A DNA stretch of 44,402 nucleotides from Shinella zoogloeoides (GCF_003574625.1 NZ_QNUJ01000018.1:1-44402); one strand, 5' to 3'; positions 1 through 10,055 are shown, numbered from the stretch's first letter. Numbers and translations: made by a program. The notes: generated by a model not told the origin, from the letters alone.

Positions 1-119
1 TTTCGGCGATAGCAAGGAAATTCGCGACGAGCCGGCAGACCATTATGCGGGTTCGCGACGAGAGTTCACGGTCCGTTCGACCTTAGCGTGTCTGGGGGAA
101 CAAATCTTGTTCTGACCCC
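1..119 (-). repeat. End of a Tn3-family transposon (left copy), inverted copy of the right window end
   Basis: Bases 1-119 are the exact reverse complement of bases 44284-44402. The inner 38 bp (82-119) have the layout of a Tn3-family terminal inverted repeat: read from 119 leftwards they begin GGGGTC and end ACGCTAAG, the hallmark outer and inner ends. The GGGG edge faces into the window, so the transposon body lies to the left, outside it. Identity with the other end stops exactly at this edge. Bases 1-81 would be subterminal transposon sequence; no gene is readable in them. Confidence 0.85.
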
Positions 120-206
120 GGAAAGCTCGATCTGCTTGAAGCACGCATCGTCGGAGGGGCGTGATGTCATCGAGATTGCGTCAGAGCCCTTATTCCATGC
201 CGAAAC

Positions 207-1127
207 ACAGCTGAGGTGCGGGCGCTGTCGCTGGAGACCTCCAGCACGACGGCCGCGATCCAGAAGACCCTGCAGGACCTGCGTGCCCGTATCGACCGCC
301 TGGGAGCGGCGGGCGAGGGCGCGCGGGTTTCCGCAGAGGGCGTGAAGGTCACAGCCTCGGCCGTACAAGGCTCCTTTGCCGGCGTCGAGGAGGTGATGTC
401 GAAGATACTGGACAGCGCCTCCACCCTTGCTGGGACGACAGGCGCGGTGGACCGCGAATGCAGCGAATTCGCCCGTTCTATCGGCGCGGCCTCGGCGGAA
501 ATCATCCGCTCGAACGAGGTGCTGCAGGACGCCTCCGGCAAGGTCGGTGAGGTAGTCGCGATCTCAGAGCGTATCATCCAGGTGACGGCGAGCGCCGGCA
601 TCGAGACACCGGATACGCCTTATATCCTTCTCGTGCAGCAGCTTGCCGGCGAGGTCTCCGACCGCTTCTGCGTGGCCGTGCGTAGTGGCGAGATCGCGCT
701 CGACGCGCTGTTCGACAGGCAATATCGGCCCATTCCGGGAACGGACCCGGTGCAGATAACGACACGCTTTACCGATTTCACCGACCGTGTGCTCCCGGCG
801 ATCCAGGAGCCGGCGGTCACGGTGGACGACCGCATCGCCTTCTGCGCCGCCGTCGACGAGAACGGTTACCTTCCAACCCACAACCGTAAGTTCTCCCAGC
901 CGCAGCGGCCGGGAAACTCGGCGTGGAACACCGCCAATTGCCGTAACCGCCGTATCTTCGACGACCGCGTGGGCCTGGCAGCTGGCCGCAATACCGAGCC
1001 GTTTCTTCTCCAGACCTACCGGCGCGACATGGGCGGCGGGCAATTCGTCATGATGAAGGATTTCTCCGCCCCGATCTTCGTTGATGGGCGGCACTGGGGC
1101 GGGTTCAGGCTGGCGATCAGGGTGTGA
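207..1127 (+). pseudogene. C-terminal fragment of a methyl-accepting chemotaxis protein
   Basis: The frame opens near 165, but receptor-like sequence starts only at about 207-213 with EVRALSLETS, which matches the VADEVRxLA segment after the conserved hairpin tip of chemoreceptor signalling domains. The tip and everything upstream (sensor domain, membrane helices, HAMP) are missing. The rest is a coiled-coil arm followed by a soluble C-terminal domain (about residues 135-303, counting from the GTG at 216), with a stretch containing NTANCRNRRIFDDR and MGGGQFVMMKDFSAPIFV. I recognise this C-terminal layout from rhizobial receptors. There is no start with a ribosome site. The break lies about 90 bp inside the transposon edge, so the Tn3 insertion alone did not cause it. 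It is almost certainly non-functional as a receptor. Confidence 0.8.
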
Positions 1128-1216
1128 CAACCCGGTTTCCAACCTGCGGGCGGCGCGATGCCAAACCTCCGGCGGCTACCGAATTGTGAGCGCCAAGGCC
1201 TGATTGATTTTGCCAC

Positions 1217-1600
1217 TCAGGACCCCGGCAGCGGACACGTCCCGCTGCCTTCGAAGAGGCGCGAGCGAGTGAGGAAGCGCTTCTCCCGCCCGTTGTCGAG
1301 CGAGAACATGCCGCCGCGACCCGGCACGACGTCGATGATCAGCTGCGTGTGCTGCCACACGCCGAACTGGCTCTCGCTGATATAGACGGGCACACCGCCG
1401 ATCTCCCCGAGCCTGACGTCCCGGTCGCCGACGATGTAGTCGTCAGCCGGATAGCACATGGGGGACGAGCCGTCGCAGCAGCCGCCGGACTGGTGGAAGA
1501 GGATATCGGGATAATCCGCCTGGATTTCCCGGATGAGCGCAAGCGCCGCATCTGTCGCGACGACCCGCGGCTGCGTGATGGCTTCTGGCATGTCTGTCAT
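1217..1600 (-). CDS. DUF779 family protein (aldehyde dehydrogenase partner)
   Basis: This 127-residue cytoplasmic protein carries the DUF779 signature: a central SGGCCDGSSPMCY stretch followed by a VYISESQFGVWQHTQLIIDV segment. The cysteine cluster and the His suggest metal binding, but no biochemical role is firmly established that I know of. The ATG at 1600 is preceded by GGGAGG at 5-nt spacing. It lies directly downstream of the aldehyde dehydrogenase gene on the same strand. DUF779 genes are recurrent neighbours of AldB/ExaC-type acetaldehyde dehydrogenases, so it probably shares that operon and aids the enzyme. The 127-bp gap to the upstream gene holds an inverted repeat. Confidence 0.85.
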   Translation of the reverse strand: MTDMPEAITQPRVVATDAALALIREIQADYPDILFHQSGGCCDGSSPMCYPADDYIVGDRDVRLGEIGGVPVYISESQFGVWQHTQLIIDVVPGRGGMFSLDNGREKRFLTRSRLFEGSGTCPLPGS

Positions 1601-1648
1601 CGTGGCCTCCCGAAACAGGTTTCCCTCCCTCCGGAAAACGCGGAGAGA

Positions 1649-1698
1649 GGGGAAGGCAGGTCACGGAGAAAGCGCCCTGCCCTGCGGTTGCCTTCCCC
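1649..1698. repeat. Intergenic inverted repeat with 10-bp perfect arms
   Basis: GGGGAAGGCA (1649-1658) is repeated inverted as TGCCTTCCCC (1689-1698) with a 30-bp spacer, in the gap between the aldehyde dehydrogenase and DUF779 genes. It resembles the mobile intergenic palindromes common in rhizobia. It could also form a stable hairpin in the transcript that tempers downstream expression. No T-run follows on the minus strand, so a simple intrinsic terminator is unlikely. Confidence 0.5.
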
Positions 1699-1727
1699 GG
1701 GGGGGGTAGGAGAAGGCCGGCGGCGGC

Positions 1728-3236
<1,509 letters not shown>

Positions 3237-3387
3237 TGTCATTCCTCCCATGAAGGGCCCGGATGGGCCGTCGAGAAAGATGGTGCTGCGCTTCTGGCGG
3301 GTACGAAAGGGGCTGACCGGCGATGGCAGGCGCGACTGTTTCAGAATCGAGACAGGACAATGCGACAGGCTGTGCTGCGCCGCAGCA

Positions 3388-4347
3388 TCAGTTGATCGAG
3401 AGCTTCTTCATCTTGCGATAGAGCGTCGCGCGGCTGATGCCGAGCAGGTCAGCCGCCTGGCTGATATTGCCGCCGGCGCGCGCCAGCACGCGGCGAAGCG
3501 CGGCGCGTTCAGCGACGTCGAGGTCCCGCCCCTCTTCCAACCGGTCCTCCTGCAGGAGATCGGATGCCGCGACGCCCGAGGCGATGCGCCGGTCGTCGAG
3601 GCCGAGCGCCAGCCGGGCGGCGCGGGTGGCTCCGACCACGAGGTCGTCGCGGTCGACGGCCAAAAAAGCCGGTGCCGTGCGCCCCTCGACAGGCACGAGC
3701 AGAATGCGGGCGGCGGAGAAGACACGGCGGAAGAGGCCCGCCTCGATGCGCGCCGCGGCATCCCGCACAGCTTGCGACAGGACCGCCATCGTCATCTCGT
3801 TCGCATCGTCTCGGCAGGTGGAAATGTCGAGGGCGGCGGCGATACGGCCGGTATGGTCGCGGATCGGCGCCGTGGTGCAGGACAGGCCGGTGTTCTGCGA
3901 CAGGAAATGCTGATCGCGGAGGATCACCACCGACCGCTCGTCGGCCAGCGCCGTGCCGATGCCATTGGTGCCCACGCTCGCCTCGCTCCAGACCGTGCCG
4001 GACCAGAGGCCGACGCCGCGAAACTCTCGGTCGTCGCCCGCCGCCCCGCGCCGCTCGAGCGCGATGCCGTTCTCGTCGGTCAGCAAAAGGCAGCAGCCGC
4101 CCTTTCCCACAATTGCGAAGAGCCGGTCGATTTCGGCGCCTGCCTCCTCGATCAGGACACTCGCGCGAGCCCGGACCTGCCGGAACTCCGCCTCGGTCAG
4201 CCGCCAGGGCGTCCGGTGCTCTTCCGGGGAAAGACCGTAGAGCGTCAGGCAGCGGCGCCATGAGGCGGCGATGGGAGAACTGGCCGCCGCCGAGGCATGA
4301 CCTGCAATGGTATGCACATGATCTGCGTGGTCAAAAGACATGGACAT
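3388..4347 (-). CDS. AcoR-like transcriptional regulator, GAF plus Fis-type helix-turn-helix, without AAA+ domain
   Basis: A 319-residue regulator. Residues about 25-40 ([13 protein letters not shown]) match the N-terminus of AcoR proteins. A GAF sensor domain follows (about 60-200; [36 protein letters not shown]). The C-terminus has a Fis-type helix-turn-helix ([27 protein letters not shown]). The sigma-54-interacting AAA+ domain that makes classical AcoR about 650 residues long is absent: no Walker A and no GAFTGA. It therefore cannot activate sigma-54 promoters in the usual way. The start at 4347 has GGAGG at 7 nt. Its place just upstream of the aldehyde dehydrogenase suggests it senses an acetoin/aldehyde-type signal and controls that operon; this is inference. 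Confidence 0.88.
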   Translation of the reverse strand: MSMSFDHADHVHTIAGHASAAASSPIAASWRRCLTLYGLSPEEHRTPWRLTEAEFRQVRARASVLIEEAGAEIDRLFAIVGKGGCCLLLTDENGIALERRGAAGDDREFRGVGLWSGTVWSEASVGTNGIGTALADERSVVILRDQHFLSQNTGLSCTTAPIRDHTGRIAAALDISTCRDDANEMTMAVLSQAVRDAAARIEAGLFRRVFSAARILLVPVEGRTAPAFLAVDRDDLVVGATRAARLALGLDDRRIASGVAASDLLQEDRLEEGRDLDVAERAALRRVLARAGGNISQAADLLGISRATLYRKMKKLSIN

Positions 4348-4465
4348 TCGCTTTCCTCCCGAATGATTCCGGCCCAGGGACCGACCGGAAAAGCCGCAGG
4401 GCTATAGCGACCCTGCTTCCGGCGGCCACCTCGGCCAGTCAACTGTGACTTGATGTGTGCATCGC

Positions 4466-5260
4466 CTACCCCCCGGCCTCGCCTGAAAGCGACTTTCGTT
4501 TCCAATGGGTCGCGCGGCTCTCCCAGGGCTGGATCAGGCCATGCTCTACCAGAAGCATCACGGCCACGAAGGCGAGGGAATATACGAGGATATGGGCGAC
4601 GTCGAATTGCTGGAAATACAGATGGATCCGGAAGCCGATGCCGTTTGACCGACCGAGGAATTCGACCACCAGCACAATCTTCCAGATGACCGCGATACCG
4701 TTTCGCGCCGCAACCGCCAGCCAGGGCGCAAGCTGCGGAAAAACCAGATGCCGGAAACGCTCGCCCCGAGTCAGCCGGGCAACGAAGGCGAGGTCCGCGA
4801 GGGCGGGATCGAAGGTGCGCACGCCCTGCCGCACGGTGACCATGACCATGGCGGTCTTGTTGAGCGTCACGGCGGCGACCGCTGCCACTTCGTTGAGACC
4901 GATCCAAAGATAGCACAGGACGATCAGCACCAACGCCGGCAGGTTCATGAAGATCGTCACCCAGGGATCGGCCCAATGATTGAAGCGTCGGTAGCTTCCG
5001 AGAAGAATGCCGAGCGGCATGCCGAGCGCCATGGCGAAGGCGAAGGCCGCGGCAACACGGGAAAGTGTCGCCAGAAGATCGCGGATAAGCCGGCCGGACG
5101 CGAGCTCTGCCTGAAGCACGCGCGCGACTTCGAGCGGATCCGGCAGGACCGTCCGGTCGGCCTTCAGCGCCGAGAGCCCCGCCCAGAACACGACGAACAG
5201 GACAAGGGACAGGATGAACACGCTCCTGGGAGCGCGATCTTCTACACTCTTCTGCAACAT
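4466..5260 (-). CDS. ABC transporter permease, SsuC/TauC/NrtB family
   Basis: A 264-residue inner-membrane permease with an N-terminal helix (FILSLVLFVVFWAGL), several more hydrophobic segments, and a motif like the EAA loop that contacts the ATPase (about ADLAFVARLTRGERFRHLVFPQLAPWLAVAARNG). The family moves nitrate, sulfonates, taurine or pyrimidine-precursor-like molecules inward. The matching ATPase (14810) and binding protein (15462) are also on the minus strand but about 9.5 kb away. All three are controlled from intergenic regions carrying the same palindrome (5309 here, 16491 for the others), so I infer one transporter split by insertion of the other PQQ-associated genes. The substrate is unknown; a metal-chelate or cofactor related to the dehydrogenase is possible. 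Confidence 0.88.
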   Translation of the reverse strand: MLQKSVEDRAPRSVFILSLVLFVVFWAGLSALKADRTVLPDPLEVARVLQAELASGRLIRDLLATLSRVAAAFAFAMALGMPLGILLGSYRRFNHWADPWVTIFMNLPALVLIVLCYLWIGLNEVAAVAAVTLNKTAMVMVTVRQGVRTFDPALADLAFVARLTRGERFRHLVFPQLAPWLAVAARNGIAVIWKIVLVVEFLGRSNGIGFRIHLYFQQFDVAHILVYSLAFVAVMLLVEHGLIQPWESRATHWKRKSLSGEAGG

Positions 5261-5308
5261 GGGTCATCTCCCGAGCGCATTATAGCGGCGCGGACCGTTC
5301 ACCCATCC

Positions 5309-5322
5309 ACGACCTTGGTCGT
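5309..5322. promoter_or_regulatory. Palindromic operator candidate, site A
   Basis: ACGACCTTGGTCGT: 6-bp perfect inverted arms around a TT centre, followed by AT. It lies midway between the divergent permease (start 56 bp away) and the NosR-like gene (start 58 bp away), and so could serve both. It is one of seven related sites found only in the intergenic regions of the PQQ block. Confidence 0.7.
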
Positions 5323-5373
5323 ATGGGCGCCCGCCCGCCCGCTGCATAGAAATCGGAGCGGGAGGAACGCGCG

Positions 5374-7488
5374 ATGGGGAGAGGCTTTGGGCTATATGCA
5401 GCGCTGCAGCGCGTTTTTATTATCCTGGTCCTGACCGGCGGAAGCCTGATTGCCGGACTTCAGACCACTCTTGCCGCACCACTCGATCGCGAGGCGCTCC
5501 AGGCGATGATCGTGCCGCCCTATGCCCTTGGCGAAGCCGTGAACGACAAGGGTGTATGGACGCTTCTCAATTCCGGCGGCGCGGAGGCCGGTTATGTCTT
5601 CGAGACCGGTCCCCTCGCCCCGCTTCCCGGCTTTTCCGGCGCGCCCATCGATATGCTCGTGACCATCGACCTCGATGGCCGGTTTCTCGATGTCAGGCTT
5701 GTCTCGCACAATGAACCGATTTTCGTATCCGGCCTCGGCGAAGCACCCCTTCATGCATTTCTGAAGCAATACCGCGGCCATTCGATCCATGAGCCGCTGG
5801 TCGTCGGCACGCCCTATGGCGATGCCGGCAATGGCTCGGACCTCGTCTATCTCGACGGTGTGACCAAGGCGACGGCCTCGGTGCGTATTGCCCACGAATC
5901 GATCCTGGCCGCAACGCTCGCCGTCGCACGCGAGAAGATGCAGGGCGTTGCAAGCGGCCCGCCCGCTTACCCCGACCCGGCGATCGATGAGGCGCTCGAC
6001 TGGGCGACGCTCGTCGAGCGCGGCTATGCCCGCAACCTCAAGGTCACCAACGCGAAACTCGACGCAGCCTTCCGAAAGACCATCTGGGCGCATGACGATC
6101 CCGACGCCGCGGCGGACCCCGAGGGCCTCTATCTCGATCTGTGGGCCGTCGACATCGGGCCTCCGGCCATCGCCAGGGCTGTGCTGAGCAACGACAGCCT
6201 TGCCGATCTTCAACGCCTTCTTCGGGTTTCGCCTGACGACGAACCCGTCCTCGTCATCGACGCAGGCCGCCACGGCCTCGTCTCGCAGGATTTCGTGCGC
6301 AATACGGCGCCGGACCGGCTCTCGGCAGAACAGGACGGCCTGCCCCTCGCGCTGCGTGACGCCGACATGCTGGTGGAGACGCAGGACGGCGTGCCCCACG
6401 GCACGCGCATGGTCCTGCGTATCGACCGCCGCCTCGGCTTCGACCCAACGCGGGAGTGGACGCTGGCGGCGCAGGCCGTGCGCGCGCATGGGATGCTGAA
6501 GCCGGAAAGCGGATCCGCCCATTTCCCGCTTACCCTGAAGGCCGACGGGCAGTTCTTCGGTCGCCCGCAGATCTCAGTTGCCCTGCCCGCATGGCAGGCG
6601 GCGATGGTCTCTCGCAAATGGGATCTCGCCCTTCTCTTTCTTTTGCTTGCCGGCCTGTTCGCCGCCGTCGGTCCGGGCATGCACAGACTTGCAAGGCCTG
6701 CGCAACTGCGCCCTGCGCGGCTCGGCTTTCTCGCCCTCGTCATCGGATTCGTCGGATGGTGGGGCCAGGGCCAGCTATCGGTCGTCACACCGCTTGCCGC
6801 GCTTCGGACGGCAATGGGTGGCGGCAACCTCGCCGTGCTGCTGTACGACCCGTTCTCGCTCATGATCTGGAGCGCGACCATCATCGGCTTCCTGCTCTGG
6901 GGGCGCGGCCTGTTCTGCGGCTGGCTCTGCCCCTTCGGCGCCATGCAGGAATTTGCCCACCACGCCGGCCGCCTGCTGCGACTGCCGCAATGGAACCCGT
7001 CCCCGGCGTGGGACGCCCGGCTCAAGGCCGGGACATGGCTATCGCTCGCGGCCCTCATCGCCATTGCCGTGTTCGCACCGGAAAGGGCGGAAACGGCGGC
7101 CGAGATCGAACCCTTCAAGACGGCCGTCACCACCGGGTTCCAGCGCGAATGGTACTATGTCGCCTATGCCCTCTTCTGGCTGGCCCTCGGTGCGATCACC
7201 TTCAAGGGCTTCTGCCGCTACCTCTGCCCGCTTGGCGCCCTGATGGCGTTGGGCGGCCTGCTCCGCACCCGCAGATGGATCCCGCGACGCGTGGAATGCG
7301 GCTCGCCGTGTCAGCTGTGCCGCGTGCGCTGCCCCTATGGCGCCATCAAGAAGACAGGCCATATCGCCTATTCCCAATGCTTCCAGTGTCTCGATTGCGT
7401 GTCGATCCATGACGACACGGCGCAATGCGTGCCGCTGGTGCTTGCAGCGAGAAAGCGCGCACCGCAGCCGGCGGGAGCCCAGCCATGA
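5374..7488 (+). CDS. NosR/NirI-like membrane flavo-iron-sulfur protein
   Basis: A 704-residue protein with a signal-anchor segment (about 10-30) and a periplasmic FMN-binding domain. The ApbE flavinylation motif DGVTKAT is at about residues 161-167, with Thr167 the likely FMN attachment site. A long soluble middle part follows, then about five membrane helices from about residue 410. Iron-sulfur motifs are CGWLCPFGAMQEF, FCRYLCPLG, CGSPCQLCRVRCPYGAI and CFQCLDC. This is the NosR/NapH/RnfD-like architecture that passes electrons between the quinone pool or cytoplasm and periplasmic partners. No nos genes are present. Instead it overlaps apbE by ATGA and shares the operator-bearing region with the PQQ regulon, so it probably serves electron transfer linked to alcohol oxidation. 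The start has GGAGG at 8 nt. The partner protein is not evident. Confidence 0.85.
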   Translation: MGRGFGLYAALQRVFIILVLTGGSLIAGLQTTLAAPLDREALQAMIVPPYALGEAVNDKGVWTLLNSGGAEAGYVFETGPLAPLPGFSGAPIDMLVTIDLDGRFLDVRLVSHNEPIFVSGLGEAPLHAFLKQYRGHSIHEPLVVGTPYGDAGNGSDLVYLDGVTKATASVRIAHESILAATLAVAREKMQGVASGPPAYPDPAIDEALDWATLVERGYARNLKVTNAKLDAAFRKTIWAHDDPDAAADPEGLYLDLWAVDIGPPAIARAVLSNDSLADLQRLLRVSPDDEPVLVIDAGRHGLVSQDFVRNTAPDRLSAEQDGLPLALRDADMLVETQDGVPHGTRMVLRIDRRLGFDPTREWTLAAQAVRAHGMLKPESGSAHFPLTLKADGQFFGRPQISVALPAWQAAMVSRKWDLALLFLLLAGLFAAVGPGMHRLARPAQLRPARLGFLALVIGFVGWWGQGQLSVVTPLAALRTAMGGGNLAVLLYDPFSLMIWSATIIGFLLWGRGLFCGWLCPFGAMQEFAHHAGRLLRLPQWNPSPAWDARLKAGTWLSLAALIAIAVFAPERAETAAEIEPFKTAVTTGFQREWYYVAYALFWLALGAITFKGFCRYLCPLGALMALGGLLRTRRWIPRRVECGSPCQLCRVRCPYGAIKKTGHIAYSQCFQCLDCVSIHDDTAQCVPLVLAARKRAPQPAGAQP

Positions 7489-8360
7489 AGCGGCGGCGCT
7501 TTCTCTTCATCGCCGCGGCGGCGGCACTTGGCGGCCCTGCGCGGGCCGAGATCACGACATGGCAGGCCGATATGCTCGGCGGTACGGTGCGTATCGACCT
7601 GCGCGGCCCGCGCGCGCTTTCCGCAGATGTCGTGCGCAATGTCGGCGCCACCATAGCCGAGGTCGAGGCCGCAGCCAGTCTGTTCAAACCCGCCTCGGCG
7701 TTGAGCCGTCTCAATGCCGCCGGCCGTCTTGACGAGCCGCCCGCCGCCTTGCTCGATCTGTGCAGCTTGGCCGATGATCTCTACCGTCGTACCGACGGGC
7801 GCTTCGATCCGACGGTTCAACCGCTATGGCGCGCCCTTGCCGAAGGCCGCGATACCGCGGATGCAAGGGCCGCGATCGGCTGGAACCGCGTGCGGATCGG
7901 AACGCCCATCCGGCTCGACGACGGCCAGGCGCTGACCTTCAACGGGCTTGCACAGGGGTATGCGGCGGATCGGGTACGCGCCCTGCTTCGCAAGGCAGGC
8001 TATAATCAGGCTCTTGTCGAAATGGGGGAATACGCAACCATCGGCGGACCATTCACCGTCGCAGTGGAAGATCCGGCCATCGGTGAAGTTGCGGTCCGGC
8101 GGCTGACGGGAAATGCCATCGCGACCTCCAGCCCGGCCGCCATGCGCATTGGCGGCAGCTTCCATATCCTCGGACCGAAGCGTGAGGCCCCATGCTGGTC
8201 AACGATTTCGGTGGAAGCGGAAAGCGCGGCAATGGCAGACGGCTTTTCTACAGCCTTCTGCCTGATGTCCGCCGACGATATCCGCAAGGCAATTGGAAAG
8301 GCCCGCGATGTGATGCGGGTGACGGCGGTGGATTTCGCCGGCGACGTCTCCACTTTCTGA
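7485..8360 (+). CDS. apbE: FAD:protein FMN transferase, ApbE family
   Basis: A 291-residue exported enzyme that covalently attaches FMN to a Thr/Ser of partner proteins in the periplasm. The N-terminus MKRRRFLFIAAAAALGG has an Arg-rich n-region resembling a Tat or Sec signal. ApbE features include a short EVEAAASLFKPASALSRLN segment, TDGRFDPTVQPLW, the LTFNGLAQGYAADRV loop, LVEMGEYATIGG, and the metal-site region AAMADGFSTAFCLM. The ATG overlaps the stop of the NosR-like gene (ATGA), implying coupled translation. That neighbour has the matching flavinylation motif, so it is the obvious substrate. The gene is convergent with the XoxJ-like gene. Confidence 0.92.
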   Translation: MKRRRFLFIAAAAALGGPARAEITTWQADMLGGTVRIDLRGPRALSADVVRNVGATIAEVEAAASLFKPASALSRLNAAGRLDEPPAALLDLCSLADDLYRRTDGRFDPTVQPLWRALAEGRDTADARAAIGWNRVRIGTPIRLDDGQALTFNGLAQGYAADRVRALLRKAGYNQALVEMGEYATIGGPFTVAVEDPAIGEVAVRRLTGNAIATSSPAAMRIGGSFHILGPKREAPCWSTISVEAESAAMADGFSTAFCLMSADDIRKAIGKARDVMRVTAVDFAGDVSTF

Positions 8361-8386
8361 ACGCTTGAGCCCGTTGGCTCAGCGTT
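8360..8386. terminator. Hairpin between convergent apbE and xoxJ-like genes
   Basis: AACGCTTGAGCC (8360-8371) and GGCTCAGCGTT (8376-8386) form a stem with one bulge around a 4-nt loop. It lies exactly between the two stop codons. There is no T-run on either side, so it may act with Rho or as an RNA 3'-end stabiliser. Confidence 0.4.
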
Positions 8387-9275
8387 GCGGCGGCGTGTAT
8401 GTCAGGCCGTATCGTTCAAAAATACGGGCGATTTCACCTTCGGCAAGCGCATTCTCGATCGCCTCGTCAACCGCATAGGCGAGATCCCTGTGCTGGAAAT
8501 TGATGCCGACGCCGATGGTCCAGTGTCCCCGCGCAAAGCCGACCAACGGTGGGGAATGCACCGCCAGTCCATCTTTAGGATGGCGTATCAACCCCGCTTC
8601 CAGTTCAGCGCGCGGCCCCATTGCCGCCTTTGTGTCGCCTTTGGCCAACCCATCCACGGCGGCGGCTGTGGAACGGAAGCGGTGGATCTTGTCGACGGCC
8701 CCGATCAGCGAGGTGAGATAGAAGTCGGCAATCGAGTCATTCTCGACAGCAACGGGGTCAAACCGGAAGAAGGGCGGTGTGGGGCCCTTCTCCTCGTAGT
8801 CGGTGGTGCGATAGGCAATCGCGATATTTTCCGCCGCATATTGCCCGGTGAAGACGACCTGCTCGACTCGACAGACGAGCGCGCTGTCATAGGGCACATG
8901 CAGCATGACATCGCTGACGCGGCCGCCGACGGCAGCCCCCTTCCAGACATAGTTGAGCAGATCGGCCTCGAGATTTTCGCCGGATGCCACGAGCCGGAAC
9001 TTGGCCTCGACGCCGAGGGCCTTGGCGATCAGCCGGCCGATTTCGATATCGACGCCAGCCGCCTTGCCCTTTTCCTCATAGGACCAGGGCGCGTAGTCGT
9101 CATAGACCGCAAACTCGATCCATCCCTCCTCAACGATCCGGTCGAAGCTTCGCCCGACATCCTGCGCGAAGGTGTTCTGAGGCTTCGGCTGGGGTTTGTA
9201 GTCCTCGCAACGCGCAAAGGCGCCGCCCGGAAGGGCGGCGCCGATGATGAAGGCCAGAAGGGTTCTACGCAGCAT
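8379..9275 (-). CDS. xoxJ: Quinoprotein dehydrogenase-associated periplasmic binding protein (XoxJ/MxaJ-like)
   Basis: A 298-residue protein with a signal peptide (MLRRTLLAFIIGAALPGGAFA) and the fold of family-3 solute-binding proteins: IEFAVYDDYAPWSYEEKGKAAGVDIEIGRLIAKALG, then ALVCRVEQVVFTGQYAAENIAIAY, and at the end IGVGINFQHRDLAYAVDEAIENAL. XoxJ/MxaJ proteins sit next to PQQ dehydrogenase and cytochrome genes and are thought to help activate the dehydrogenase rather than to feed a transporter. Here it follows the cytochrome c gene on the same strand with only a few bases between, forming a two-gene operon. The exact role in the ExaF/PedH branch is inferred from XoxJ. Confidence 0.83.
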   Translation of the reverse strand: MLRRTLLAFIIGAALPGGAFARCEDYKPQPKPQNTFAQDVGRSFDRIVEEGWIEFAVYDDYAPWSYEEKGKAAGVDIEIGRLIAKALGVEAKFRLVASGENLEADLLNYVWKGAAVGGRVSDVMLHVPYDSALVCRVEQVVFTGQYAAENIAIAYRTTDYEEKGPTPPFFRFDPVAVENDSIADFYLTSLIGAVDKIHRFRSTAAAVDGLAKGDTKAAMGPRAELEAGLIRHPKDGLAVHSPPLVGFARGHWTIGVGINFQHRDLAYAVDEAIENALAEGEIARIFERYGLTYTPPQR

Positions 9276-9281
9276 GACAGT

Positions 9282-9968
9282 TTACTGCGTGGCGGAAAGG
9301 CCGACGGTCAGCACTTCCGCCGCCTTCTTCCAGGTCTCGGGCGCGTCGGTGAGGATGCGTGCCGCCTCATAGGTCACGCTGTCGGCGATCGGTGCGCCAG
9401 AGGCCGTCTTCACTTCGGCGGCGATCGTCTCCAGTTCCTTCTTGAGCGCGCCGGTATCGGCGACCTTGCCACTGCCCAGTTCATCGCGAATTTCGTGCAG
9501 GCGCTTGGCGTGCTCGTCGAGCGCACCGTCCTCCGGCCGCGTTTCCACATAGGTACGGATCGCCCAGGCCGCCTTTTGGCCGAGGATATCGCCAAAGGCC
9601 GGCATCTTGGTGGTGCCGTCCTGTGTATAGCCGTGGCGGAAGCGCTCGATGAACCACTCGTCACCCGCCTCTTCCGCTTCGAGGAAGCGCAGGTCCGGTG
9701 CAAGTCCGCCGGATACGGCTCCGAGACCATGACAGCGCGCGCAGTTCTGGTTGAAACCGGAGGAGCCGATTTCCACGGCCTTCAACCAGACGTCATGGCC
9801 GGCCTTCGCCTCACGATAGGGATTTTCTGTCAGCCACTCCTCGCCCACCTCTGGCAACGCGTCCGTATTGACCGGCTGCGGCGCCACATCGCCATGGGCG
9901 ATCACCAGGCTCGTCGTTGCCAGAAGGATGGCTGCGGCGATCCCGCCGCGAATGATGTTGGCCGACAT
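9282..9968 (-). CDS. pedF: Cytochrome c-550, PedF/XoxG type
   Basis: A 228-residue periplasmic cytochrome that takes electrons from the PQQ alcohol dehydrogenase. It has a signal peptide (about 1-24, ending SLVIAHG), one haem site CARCH in FNQNCARCHGLGAVSGGLAPDLR, and a candidate Met ligand in TTKMPAFGDILG. The C-terminal part is an acidic helical extension. The ATG at 9968 has GGAGG at 5 nt; the longer upstream reading frame would include the regulatory region. It is transcribed away from operator site B. PedF-type cytochromes are specific partners of ethanol-type quinoproteins, in agreement with the dehydrogenase at 16.6 kb. Confidence 0.88.
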   Translation of the reverse strand: MSANIIRGGIAAAILLATTSLVIAHGDVAPQPVNTDALPEVGEEWLTENPYREAKAGHDVWLKAVEIGSSGFNQNCARCHGLGAVSGGLAPDLRFLEAEEAGDEWFIERFRHGYTQDGTTKMPAFGDILGQKAAWAIRTYVETRPEDGALDEHAKRLHEIRDELGSGKVADTGALKKELETIAAEVKTASGAPIADSVTYEAARILTDAPETWKKAAEVLTVGLSATQ

Positions 9969-10029
9969 GCGGTCCTCCCTCGCATTTAAAACTGCCACTT
10001 TCTACGGCAGACCCCACACGCTGCGATAT

Positions 10030-10043
10030 GCGACCTAGGTCGC
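10030..10043. promoter_or_regulatory. Palindromic operator candidate, site B
   Basis: GCGACCTAGGTCGC is a perfect 14-bp palindrome. It lies 68 bp before the cytochrome start (minus strand) and 24 bp, centre to centre, from site C. The two sites probably control the two divergent operons separately. Confidence 0.7.
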
Positions 10044-10055
10044 TAAAGCTCATGG

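Noticed and set aside
88-345. Plus-strand frame starting in the left transposon repeat
   Set aside because: It crosses the transposon edge and continues in the wrong frame through the receptor fragment; not a gene.
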